The position numbers were made by a program, and so were the translations under genes. The notes beneath the pieces were generated by a model that saw only the letters and a list, made by a program, of their open reading frames with translations, was not told the DNA's origin and did not search any database. Shown piece by piece: positions 39,515-51,000 of a DNA stretch of 64,000 nt. How positions within the stretch are numbered: position 1 is the stretch's first letter; every line of letters begins with the position of its first letter. This DNA comes from Osedax frankpressi (taxonomy: Eukaryota > Annelida > Polychaeta > Sabellida > Siboglinidae). The stretch covers positions 15,916,188 to 15,980,187 of the forward strand of contig OZ038315.1 in NCBI GenBank assembly GCA_964035775.1, given 5' to 3'.

Positions 39515-40006
39515 TAGTCTTCCCTGATTTTCTCATACCTAATACTAATTTTTATATAAATAAGAAATACTGGGCATGTTATTTGCAGCCATATATACAT
39601 TAATACTAAAAATAATAACAAAATAATGATAAATCAAGATTTCTGATAATTTAACCTAATAATTAATACTTTTTATGATTTTCATACTTATATCGAGAAT
39701 AATAGTAGCATCTTATTGAGAGGACATATTTCTATGAATTTATGGTAATGTAGTAACAGTTGTGCGAAGTTAAAAATTAAAAACTGTTCTGTGTACAGTG
39801 AATGCTGGGGGAGTTGTAGGAGGAACGGGAAGGGAATTATATATGTATAGGTATATAATTATTATTAAAGGAATAAATGGTAACAATGACTGGGGTAGTA
39901 CACATATGCCCTACATACATACACGAAGTGAAATAGATGACACGAAAGAATAGAGCTACGGACTCGTGACAATGGATGGGCAGAAGCAAAACTACGTAGT
40001 CCGTCC

Positions 40007-40180
40007 TCAAGAAACAGATCCGGTGGCGGTTTTGCCAGGGGCGGATGTGGTCGGGTTTTCAGATAGACGCACCGAAGTCGAGCATAAAGACATCGCAGTT
40101 ATTACTTGAGGGTGAACTCGTTGGTCGTTATTGTACAAGCGCTTCAGTCCATCGTACATATCCTCCTGACTCTCGGATAC
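40007..40180 (-). CDS. Cyclin I-like, coding exon 6
   Basis: 57 codons plus TGA: VSESQEDMYDGLKRLYNN and a Ser/Thr-rich tail (SENPTTSAPGKTATGSVS). Acceptor CTCACCAG. The tail is not conserved in the family. Confidence 0.8.
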   Translation of the reverse strand, partial: VSESQEDMYDGLKRLYNNDQRVHPQVITAMSLCSTSVRLSENPTTSAPGKTATGSVS

Positions 40181-43037
40181 CTGGTGAGTGAAATCGAGAG
40201 TAAATACTCCGAGTAGCATTGCAGAGATTTCCCACAAATGAATGAGTATTTCATAGAATCAAACGATATAAAGTTCAAATAAACAATGAGTTATTAGAAA
40301 GATGGCATAGATAGTAAAACAAACAAACAGAGCGCTAAATAAACAAATAGAGGTAACTAACCTTTCTTTTGTTTGCATTTCCCAGGGAAACGCGTTTGCC
40401 ATAGTCAAAGAGAGCATCAACTTTCAACTGACATCTACGCACCTCGCAGGCATCCAATTCAGTGATACGCAGCATAAGGCATAGGGCAGGGGCGGAGTCG
40501 AAACCACGCGACCTCAACGACGAATTGAATAAGGCGAGAGCGACGACGGAAGGTCGAAACGCAAGCAGCTGATGCCGTTGAAGGCAGACAGACAAACGGT
40601 TGCAAAGTTGACTTAGCGAGAGGACTCGAAGAGATCCACCAGAGGGTGTCAGAGAGTCGGCAGGTGTATGTTTCACGAGTAGAGCATAGAACTGCAGGGT
40701 AGCGATAGATATGAGTCAGGGTAGAGTAAACAAAGGGGGATAGGCAAGTAGGTGGAATAAGTAGGTCAAATAACTAGGCAAGTGGGTAGGTAGGTAATTC
40801 AGGTAGTAGTTAAGGTAATTCAAGTAGTCTTGCTTGTTGACATGCACGTTGACATGTAGTGACAATATAATAGGGTATTAATAATGGATATTGAGAAAAA
40901 GAAAGAGGAAAATACACATATGAAATGATCATATGAAATCATAAATAATAAAAGCTATTCAACAGATTAAATATAAATCTAAATAAAAGTATATGTTAAC
41001 TGATAGAGAGTTTTTATAAGTGCCACAGAAGTGGAAATGTATCGGAGAACAATACATGGACATCGTATAGATGTTTATTGAAATAGGAGAGGCTATGGTC
41101 TGTGAAATAAGCAGGTTTAGTGAAACAGAATAAACAATATAATACAAATACGGTGATTAATGTTATACAGTGAAAATCTCACTTAAATACTCTTTGTAGT
41201 ATATACATTTACTGGATTCAATATTAATACCTACATATCTTATGTAAAATCAAGACATTAAGCACACATGTGAAACAATATGGTATTCGAGTGCAAACCA
41301 ACAGTGCACATAGGAAGTTATTGAGGTGCATAACAATAAGCCTATTGTATTCCATGAAGTCATACAAATACATTTATATATGGTTGTTATTCAATAGAAA
41401 GGCATTCTTGATGAAATGCCATGGATTATAATTAATGAGGTGCATTGTTGTGATAAGGGCTAGAAATTAAATATCAGTAATTAATATTATTGATTAGCAT
41501 TATAATATAACTGAGAAATGCAGAATATTGCTAATAGTAAATATCATTATTAAATACAGATTGCATATATTATAATATTGAATTATATCTACCAAATAGC
41601 AGATAGTAAGAATGAGATTATATGTGTAACAAGGATAACTAAAATACTCACAATACACAGGAAATCAAGAGGTGTAGAAGCAGACATATTCCAACCCAAG
41701 CGAACGAGAATCGCTTTCTCCATGCGAACAATTTCAGACACGGAGTTGGGGCAGTTAGAATTATCCAATAGTTCATAAATACGGGGTACTTTCTGCAAAG
41801 GAGTGGATTGTTAGTGAATAATTGACGAGCTATTGTCAAGACTGCGATATATGTGGTAGATAGATATAAAGCATATGTAATTAGAATTATAGGGTCAGAA
41901 AAATAATATAGTTGAAAATTGTAAATATTAAGTAAGAAATGGTATTGATTTGTATTAATAATTCTAGAAATATGATATAAACAAAACTATTATTTATGTT
42001 TACAGCACCATGAACAATTCATTTATGTTTACAGATATGAAATAATTGTAATAATATATACAGCAGACTATTTATTAATTAAATCCTACATATCATACGT
42101 AGAATGCACAAATGTATTCATATATATGTGTGTACTGAAGGTATTTATCCTAAATACAGTACATATTGGATCACTGTTCTTAAGAAGGCAGTTATATATA
42201 TATATATATATCAATAACTAACCAGAGCTCCATCTTCAATGAGTTTAGCTGCCAGGTAATGACATGTAAATGCAACACAAGTCAGGTATCTAGATTGAAG
42301 CTGTTAATCATATGACAGTGAAATCACACATTTGATTATATCAGAAAAACAAACTAATGAATTTTAGATTTACAAAACAAAAAAAAGTATTTATTTGATT
42401 AAATGACATTCACCATAATAAAATATTATCATGATAGATTATTGATGTCAAATGATATGTATTTATAGAAATTACATCAACAGATGTTACTAAATGGAAT
42501 TATTGTATCAGATGCTAAATTATTAATATTAATCATAAATAAATTTAGTTTTATTAGTTTATAACTATATTCACTAATAAACTAAGAATATTAATAATAA
42601 TATTAATGTTATGATATAATATGTATTGGTAAATAACTGACCTTGGTGGTCAATATCATCCTATCAAACAGGAATATGGAGAGAGCTAGAGTTTCTTGGG
42701 TGAAACCATTAATTTTGGTTAACAGCACTAGCCATCTGACTTTCTCATCTCTTTCAGTGGCCGTTATTCCAACAACCTTAATATAGAATACATATTGTAT
42801 AGGCTATTTATAATCTAACAATATGTTAGCATCATAAAAAGAATAATGATATTTTTATGAGGTATCTTAGTTAATTTTAATAGGAGGAGCGATCAATGAT
42901 TTACTATATAGTGTATAAATAGTTACCTCTTTAGAAACCGGGTAGGAGGTGGGTTTCCACTGTTTGGCCTCGTTTGCCAGTGTAAGAGAGAGACGTTCCA
43001 GGAGATCTTTAATGGTGATTTGCATATCGATTTGCAT
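40007..43037 (-). CDS. Cyclin I-like protein (cyclin G/I family), 322 aa, 6 coding exons
   Basis: Joined minus-strand exons 43037-42927, 42776-42642, 42300-42223, 41792-41652, 40691-40362 and 40180-40007 give one open frame with every junction in phase 0 and GT-AG introns. The family is atypical cyclins linked to cell-cycle arrest and CDK5 or p53-type responses in vertebrates. The N-terminus (LLERLSLTLANEAKQWKP, residues 12-29) resembles the start of vertebrate cyclin I. The cyclin box follows: TERDEKVRWLVLL, ETLALSIFLFDRM, YLTCVAFTCHYLAAK, then RMEKAILVRLGWNMSASTPL and DFLCI. The second fold (about 156-265) contains HQLLAFRPSVVALALF. Length fits cyclins G and I (about 295-380 aa). Human CCNI is the closest I can recall; a shared CCNG/CCNI ancestor is the alternative. 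Function here is inferred from the family only. Confidence 0.9.
40362..40691 (-). CDS. Cyclin I-like, coding exon 5
   Basis: 110 codons covering the second cyclin fold: FYALLVKHTP, LCNRLSVCLQRHQLLAFRPS, LRITELDACEVRRCQLKV and DALFDYGKRV. Acceptor CCTGCAG, donor GTTAGT. Confidence 0.88.
41652..41792 (-). CDS. Cyclin I-like, coding exon 4
   Basis: 47 codons from KVPRIYELLD to PLDFLCI. Contains EIVRMEKAILVRLGWNMSAS, the most recognisable cyclin G/I signature. Acceptor TTTGCAG, donor GTGAGT. Confidence 0.92.
42223..42300 (-). CDS. Cyclin I-like, coding exon 3
   Basis: 26 codons, LQSRYLTCVAFTCHYLAAKL onward, the cyclin-box helix that includes the conserved LAAK. Acceptor TTAACAG, donor GTTAGT. 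Confidence 0.88.
42642..42776 (-). CDS. Cyclin I-like, coding exon 2
   Basis: 45 codons carrying the start of the cyclin box (RDEKVRWLVLLTKING, LFDRMILTTK). Acceptor TTAAG, donor GTCAGT. Confidence 0.88.
42927..43037 (-). CDS. Cyclin I-like, coding exon 1
   Basis: 37 codons from ATG (MQIDMQITIKDLLERL) to a GTAACT donor. A second in-frame ATG lies four codons in; I chose the first because nothing upstream is open in frame with a better context. Confidence 0.85.
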
Positions 43038-43350
43038 TGTAAGTTCGTCGAACTACTACTACTACGCCCTCTGCAAAGAACGGAGTGTTGAGAATTAATG
43101 ACACTAAAAAAAACAGAATTAATTTAACTAGAATCGCGTGCGTGCGAAAAGAGCGCGCGCACGCAATTTTCTCGATGACTGTATTGCATTTGAAATAGGT
43201 CAACCGTAGGCAGGCACGCGTTGTCATTGGACAGTCATCGCCAGAGCGTAACCTGTTTACAGACACGCAAATAATATAGGAGATAAACTTGACGAGATAT
43301 TTGAATATGATATATGCCGGATTAAACGATAATGATAACTTGTTTACATT
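43038..43350 (-). promoter_or_regulatory. Probable promoter region of the cyclin I-like gene
   Basis: Upstream of the start codon the DNA is CpG-rich and much less A+T-rich than its surroundings. Read on the minus strand it has a CCAAT box (ATTGG on plus at 43226-43230) and two GTAAACA motifs (TGTTTAC on plus at 43254-43260 and 43341-43347), the core bound by forkhead factors. A GCGCGC tract lies near 43,155. No TATA box is evident. The assignment rests on position and motifs alone. Confidence 0.45.
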
Positions 43351-43479
43351 AAATTCTAAAATGCAATATAAATTTACCATCACATTGATTGAGTACTACT
43401 ACAATAATACTTTATTATTATCATTTCTATATATATATATATATATATTATATTTGATCTATTCATTAAAGTAACAAAC

Positions 43480-46400
43480 TACGTATATTTAAATTATATA
43501 TGTATAATATATATATATAAATATATAGTATATCTTGATTTTCAATATAATATTCAATATAATACATTTATTGATGTAATAACGAATGATTTTATTTAAT
43601 ATATTTTATTATGATTTTAAATTACTACAATGTGACATGTCAATTGCAGATGGCAGTTTTGATCAGATTATGAAATAACAAATTACTTATTTTTCTATGA
43701 TATTATAGCCATATGTCTAGGATGTGTAATTAACTGTAAAACATACGCTGCAGTTTAAAACAGGATGTAAATATATAATAGCTGATTCACTGATAAATAC
43801 TGCTAAGATATTTGAAAATGAATATTATAATATATCATATTTATAACTATTGGCTAATCTTATCAAACAGAATGTTGTAATTTAAATATTAAATATGCAT
43901 TAAAAATATATAGTTAATTTTGTATTTAAATTAATATAACATTATAAAATAGCTATATTATCTGTTTATTTTGGATAGATCATTAATAACACATATTATT
44001 AGTTCTACATATTACAGATGTAACTGTACACATGACATTAATATTAAACTATTACATAACTATTATTATTATATTTTCTATATTTGATTAGTTCCAAGAT
44101 CATTTTAAATACACAAATTTATATGTATTATATATACATTATTTTTATAAAATATATATATTCTTATAATAAGGAAGATATTATTAAAAATAGATAAATA
44201 TCTATAATTTATAAATTAAAATTAACCGTAAAAATGTAATTAGTATATAATTAGTATATAAATCCAAGAAATAAATAATATAATAGGTAACTATAGAAAC
44301 AGATATTTTAATAAACATTTTTATTTATAGATATATTAGTACATAATATGTATATAAATAATGTTTTTATACTTACTGAAAATATGTGAAGGCTTATTTT
44401 ATATAGATTTTAAAATATACTATAAAGTATTCTATCAATATTTTTTAGCATACTTACATTTATAAATAATGTTTTAACAGTTACATTAATAAATATGATA
44501 AGTATAAAATATATGTCTACAAATAATTAATGGAATTTTTATAGCCTGGTTTCACAATTTCACTAAAATTATATATAAATTTTGAAATTAAATAAGATAC
44601 GGAAATTAGAATCTAAATTTGCAAGTGGATTTTACACACGAATGTTACCAGTATTACATATCAACTTAATGTATGAATATCTAAAATAGAGATTTACAAT
44701 TATATACTATTAAGAACATGTTCATTAGGATACACAAAAATAATTAACTATATTAAGGTATAATAGGTAAATGTGTCATGGATATCACCAAACAATGCCT
44801 GATTAAATAATAAGTTTCTATATTAAATAAAATATTATTAAAGCAATATTGTCATTTATTATGATTAAATGATATAGAAATATATATTATAAATATAATA
44901 ATTATAATTAATAAGTAATTATTAATAAAATAAGCATTTCTAGAATAAATAATATTGTTCTACATATCTATAGATTAGGTAACATTATAATGATACATAA
45001 AATCTGTTTACTATATATTATAATTAAATTCAGATAAGATAAGTTTATATTTAATATAAACTTTTCCATAAAAATATTCTATAAATGGGCCTAAAATATA
45101 CATATTCTATATATGATTATACATTAGAATCTGTGGGGAAACTACAAAATACAGTATATGTGTGTAATTTATTTAAATATATATATTCATAATATATATT
45201 TAATCATATACAAAACGTGAAATGAAAATATATAGAAATACATTTAAATATTATTTTATATTTATTTAAATATATTCTATAAATTATTATTTATATAAGT
45301 TATTACATTACCTAGTCAATAGAAATATATAATATTCATTTAGTTAATAATATAATATTTATATTGGGTATATACTATTCTATCATAGTTAGATATTTAA
45401 TATATTTTATTTATTCAAATAATTATCAACGAATACCATATATTTTAATAAATGTAGATCATAATTTTATTCAGATTTGAATATAAGTACAGAATTATTT
45501 CTATATTTATAAAAATAAATATAATGAAATACTAGATTTATTAAATTTCTGGGAATACACTTTTCTTATATAAATTTGGTTCTTATATAACATTTATAAT
45601 TTAATAACTAATTATTATAATTTCCTTTGTATTATTCTTATTATAGTTACAAGAAATAATATATATATATTCAATTATTCAATTATTTTTAGTACTCTGA
45701 AAATGATAATTTTAATGACTTTAAAAAAATTAAAGGAAATACATTAAAAACATAAAAGAATATCACTACTACATAATGGTCATCAACTGTGAAGGTTAAG
45801 AATGATAAATCGGCCTACATTTGAAATATACTGTCAAAATATGTAATATAAGAATACTGACTTCGGAATTTTTAGATATGTGATAGTCAATATAGTTTAA
45901 AATTGAATATATATTTAATACAAAATATTAACCAATTCGTATACTTTTATTTCAAATAAATTATAGAATGTAGAATTTAGAACACATATTTTATCCATAC
46001 AATTTATATTATAAAGTATATGGTATTTATTGACAATTATTTGGAGAATTAAAATATTATATTTAAAACGTATTCTTTATTGTTAGAGTAGACATTAGGA
46101 TACCGAATATAATTTATATTATAAAGTGTATGTATATTAGATAGTATTATGTATTAGATAATGTAATAACTTAGTATATAGTATATATAAATAAATATAA
46201 AATGATTGCTCGATATAAAATGCGCGATTTGATTTTACTCTTATTGACTTTGTTTTTCTCGACGTGACGGCATTATAAACTATATTACTTATATACCACT
46301 ATAAGATGTTATTAAATATATATTATATGATTTAATTAAATATATATTATATGATTTAATTAAATATTTATATATATAAACAAATAATATATATTATTTA

Positions 46401-47810
46401 TAATAATTATAATCATTATTTTAAATAAATGTAGGCGTTTCATATATCACTTTTTAAAATAAAATATATAATTAATATATATCATTTTCTGTGCTAACCT
46501 TGATTTATTAGTTGATTTGAAGATAGTTTTCGGTTTGGGATGCCATTAGACAGGCTAGACTAAATGGTTATTGGAACCACATAGTATTGCTTAATAATGT
46601 TTTAAATAAAAATAATAAATGATGCTCGCTTTATTGATTGCAATTCAATGTTACGGAAACAACCTATTAAATAGTTCTGAAGCTTAATGTTTCATTTGTT
46701 GTGAGGGGTTAAGTATAACTACTCATTTTATATTATATAACTTATTTATATTGATAATGTCAATTAAATAATTTTATTAAATAATTATAAATATATATAA
46801 TATGTAACATATTTCTAATTATTATTATTTATAATAATACATCCCTAAACTAACTATAAATGAAATTATTAACGGAATTTTGGAATATTTATTATCGCGT
46901 AATAATATTTTATTATATTTGTAGACCGAAGTATGTTATTCGGTTATACATACATTTTATACAGTATTTTCACAATATTTTCGTAAAAATAAATACTATA
47001 TGATATATATTAGAAAGGTATGTTAATAATTGATACTATATATTATTGTTAATGTATACAGTTTGTAAACATTGTAATTTGGTATTATATAACTATAGTT
47101 ATTATAATATATTTAAACTATATATATAATTAGTATTTCCTTATCATTTTTAGAAAATATACTAACTAAAGTTTATAAATATTATATATCTTATTGTTTA
47201 TCCATTACAAAATTATTATGTAATTTACAACAAAATATTCATTTTATACATTTTTATGGAAGCACATATATTATAAATTAATATATTAACTATATTATAA
47301 ATGGATTTTTGTAATATTGAATATTATATTGTTATTATATTTTAATTTATATATATTTATAACATTTTATATAATATAATATATGGGTATTACAATATAC
47401 ATTTATTATGTTATAACAACGGTATTACAATTTATGGGTATTTATAATATGCATAGATATATATATATTTGTTAAAATTTCTAAAATAATACAATATTTA
47501 TTCCATAAACTATTAAATCATTAATATAATATATTCTTTTAAAATATTTTTTTAGATCTTATTATTATTTAAATATATACTCTATTCTAAATAATAGTGA
47601 CTATTATCATAGTACATAAACATAATATTATTTATTGTTCTATTATATATATTTCTATTATAGTATTTCACTATAATTTATATATATTTCTCAAATAAAT
47701 GAAGTTAGAAAGTTTTTTAGTTGTTATTTATCTATATATATATATTTCATAAATAATTAGTAATTTAAAAAATTTAGTAATGAAGAAACTTATACAAAAA
47801 ATATATATTT
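43480..47810. other. Intergenic region between the two divergent cyclin genes
   Basis: About 4.3 kb of A+T-rich DNA without any exon-like block, RNA gene or repeat array. It separates the start of the cyclin I-like gene from that of the cyclin G-like gene. Confidence 0.6.
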
Positions 47811-47827
47811 AAATAGACCTGTCAACT

Positions 47828-47854
47828 ATGAACCAACAACTTGGCCTCAGCTAA
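47828..47854 (+). other. Short upstream reading frame before cyclin G
   Basis: ATG followed by seven sense codons and TAA (MNQQLGLS), ending 40 bp before the chosen start. It counts only if the cyclin G transcript includes this stretch, whose less A+T-rich composition (from about 47,817) suggests that it does. Confidence 0.35.
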
Positions 47855-47894
47855 ACCTTATAAATCCTAAACTGGCAACAATAATTCACAAACT

Positions 47895-48017
47895 ATGGAA
47901 GGAGTAGTCCGCAATACTACTGTAGGCCTACCACCCATCGACTCTCTACTTTCCTATGGCTTCGTCGGATCCATGATGAACAATGGTAAATCAGACCAAT
48001 TCCAGATACTTTTGCAG
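47895..48017 (+). CDS. Cyclin G-like, coding exon 1
   Basis: 41 codons, MEGVVRNTTVGLPPIDSLLS to QFQILLQ; donor GTTATT. Start chosen as the first in-frame ATG of the G+C-richer block. Confidence 0.8.
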
Positions 48018-51000
48018 GTTATTCTCAAAAAAATTTATATTATATATATATTGATGTTATATTTATTATATCTATATACTGTAATAATATAACTTAGGAA
48101 ATTAAATTTCTTTCTAAAATTAAATTTTAAAGTTAATTCATCTTTTTAAATTACAAATTTAATATCATTTAATTGTTTATCGGAATCACAGATTTTATGC
48201 TTTTCATTTTTTTACTATGGTCAATAAAATAGCTCATAACTCGGTAATCATTAATATAATGAATATAAAAGTATCAAGAATAATAAATTAAACATAAATA
48301 TATATATCATAGTACGTTTTATAATTAAAAATAATTAATTTTGAATATATCAAAAGTATATAACAAATTTGTATAGTAAGGGATTTTATAGTATATATTA
48401 TAAACAGTATGTAAGTTTAATAAAACATTGTCATTTTATAAAATATAATAACAATATAAATATAAGAGCTTATTCAGTTCAATCTACTTCAAACTCAATT
48501 TGTTCAAACTTTTTTTTAATTTATAAATCCATGTCTGATATCTTTGACATGTTGTGACATATTGTAGTTAGACAAATGATGGCATATCTGACATTGGGTT
48601 GATAATCATGAATATAATTTATTTTATAAATAATATCTTCATCATATAACTAAGGGCTGTCTCGTCAGTGCCGATATAATTTTGTCAAGATCTTCTTTTA
48701 AAGGCATAATTAACAATAGAAGCACATCAAAAGTTTATCCTTCAGATGGAAATTATACTATAAATATTTTAGAATATAAAATATTTTAAAATTATAATAA
48801 AAATTAGATTTGTTTTGATTTTACTTATACTTCTATATCAATATGATGTAAGAGTAGTATATATAATAAATAATAACCTGTAAAGAATATCATCTAATAA
48901 TGCATCAGAAGATAAATCTCTATTATGTTTAAATTTCAAAAGGCGCTATATTGTAATTTGTAAATATTTTAAAATAATTTTATATAACTGCTATATATAC
49001 AGACTATTTTCTTATGTATTAATGCGTTACAAAGTGTTTGTCACTCTTTAAATTTATCAAATCAGTTTTATAATGAACATTATTATATATAAGATATAAA
49101 TTTATCAAATTTTAGAGTATTTTTCAAATTATTTATATTATATTTACATTCTAAATATCCCTTTTTTTCATTATAAGGACTATTTTCTTTATTTGTTTCT
49201 TGTGATTAAATAAATTCCATGTATTAACACAATTAGAGTGAAATTTTAAAATATATTTATTATATTCTATTTGAAATAGATATTATATAATCCTTAATAA
49301 ACTAATACAAATATTGTGGATTATTTTATAAATTTTTTTTATAATGTTAATTATATAAATAATATTACATAAATAACATTTATTTAATATGAAATATAAT
49401 TTTTTGTAAATTGTAAAAATCGACGCAAAAAGGCTTAAAAGTAATAATTAAATTGACTTAATAACTTCAAATTGGTGAATAATATGATTTTGTTTAGTTA
49501 ATATTTTTCACTCGATAAACTTTCATTACAACTTATATTGTATGATATTTGTTTTTTTACAGTTGATTTTATATATTTCACATTACTCAATGTCATAATT
49601 ATTTGTTATATTATTATTTGATTGTTAATTAGTTTAATCACTATGAATACATTGTATCATACAGGCTCAAGCGTTGATGCAAAAGAACAAACACTATCGT
49701 CAAATTGACAATTCCTTACGGTATTTAAACTGCTACCGTCCATCTTATGACAGTATTCCATTTTATGCCGAGGTTTACCTTCATTCCATGTTAATTGTAT
49801 TTTAAATCAACTATTGTATTCTATAATTTTTGATTAGACATAACCTCTATCATAAGCTATTAATAGATAACAATTTTATATTTCATTATCACTATTTTTG
49901 TAAATATTTTATATATATAATTATAATCTATTATATCTTTACTCAGTATATTTAGTTTATTTTGTTGTATTCCTATATTTTCATTGCATTTATGTTCTTT
50001 TAATTAGAAAGATATTAAGATGTATTTTCGCTATTTGAATAATATACAAATTTAATACAAACTTTCCATCTTACTTTTATTTTAAATCAATGATTATCCA
50101 TATCTACCTCCTTCGACTCCATCTCTCATCACCAATACTCCTCGCATTACTCCTATAATAACCACCCGTAGCCACCGACTTCATAACCCTTCGTCGCAAC
50201 CCCTCCTTTCAACCTCCGACCCCTCCTTTCAACCTCCGACCCCTCCTTTCAACCTCCGACCCCTTCTTTCAACCTCCGACCCCTCCTTTCAACCTCCGAC
50301 CCCGTACGCAGAACGACGACACCGTTACCTCGGGTCTCCGCGACAAATCCGTACACTCCATGCGCTTCCTGAACCTTTTCTACGGCTATCCTTCTGAAAC
50401 CTTTGCCCGCGCAGTCAACACATTTGACAGACTGCTAGGCTCCGTCAAGGTACTTGACGTCGACGCTCTCCGTCCGTCGAATACTTTATATATGCGCATA
50501 TATTATTTCCCGAGTATGTTTCTGTAGTGTCCTCGTAGATTGTAGAGTTTTTTAATATACACTAACGATGTAATATCTAAAGATATTTGATAACCGGTTA
50601 ATTTAAGCCTGTCCTATACGTTTACGAATCCCCTACCACATGTACACATCCGGTAGTCAATATTCAATTGTCATCGTCAATAGTCAATGATTGAAGTAAC
50701 AATTTTGGATATGCTGATTATACTTTAAAAATTAACTGAGAAGCATTACATCATATTTATATTAACAATAGAGGAATTAATGATGTAACATCATTAAATG
50801 CTATTTGTGTTTACAGATTTTCTAAAGTATGATTTACTATTCATATAACTGCAACCCTAGTTTTATGATGTATCGAATATAATTATAATTTAACATCAAT
50901 ATTTCTCTTATGGTTCCACTTCTACATCTACTGGGAACACCCTGCTACTTACTACCTACCCTACTGCTTACCCTACTACTTACACAATGATTACATATAT

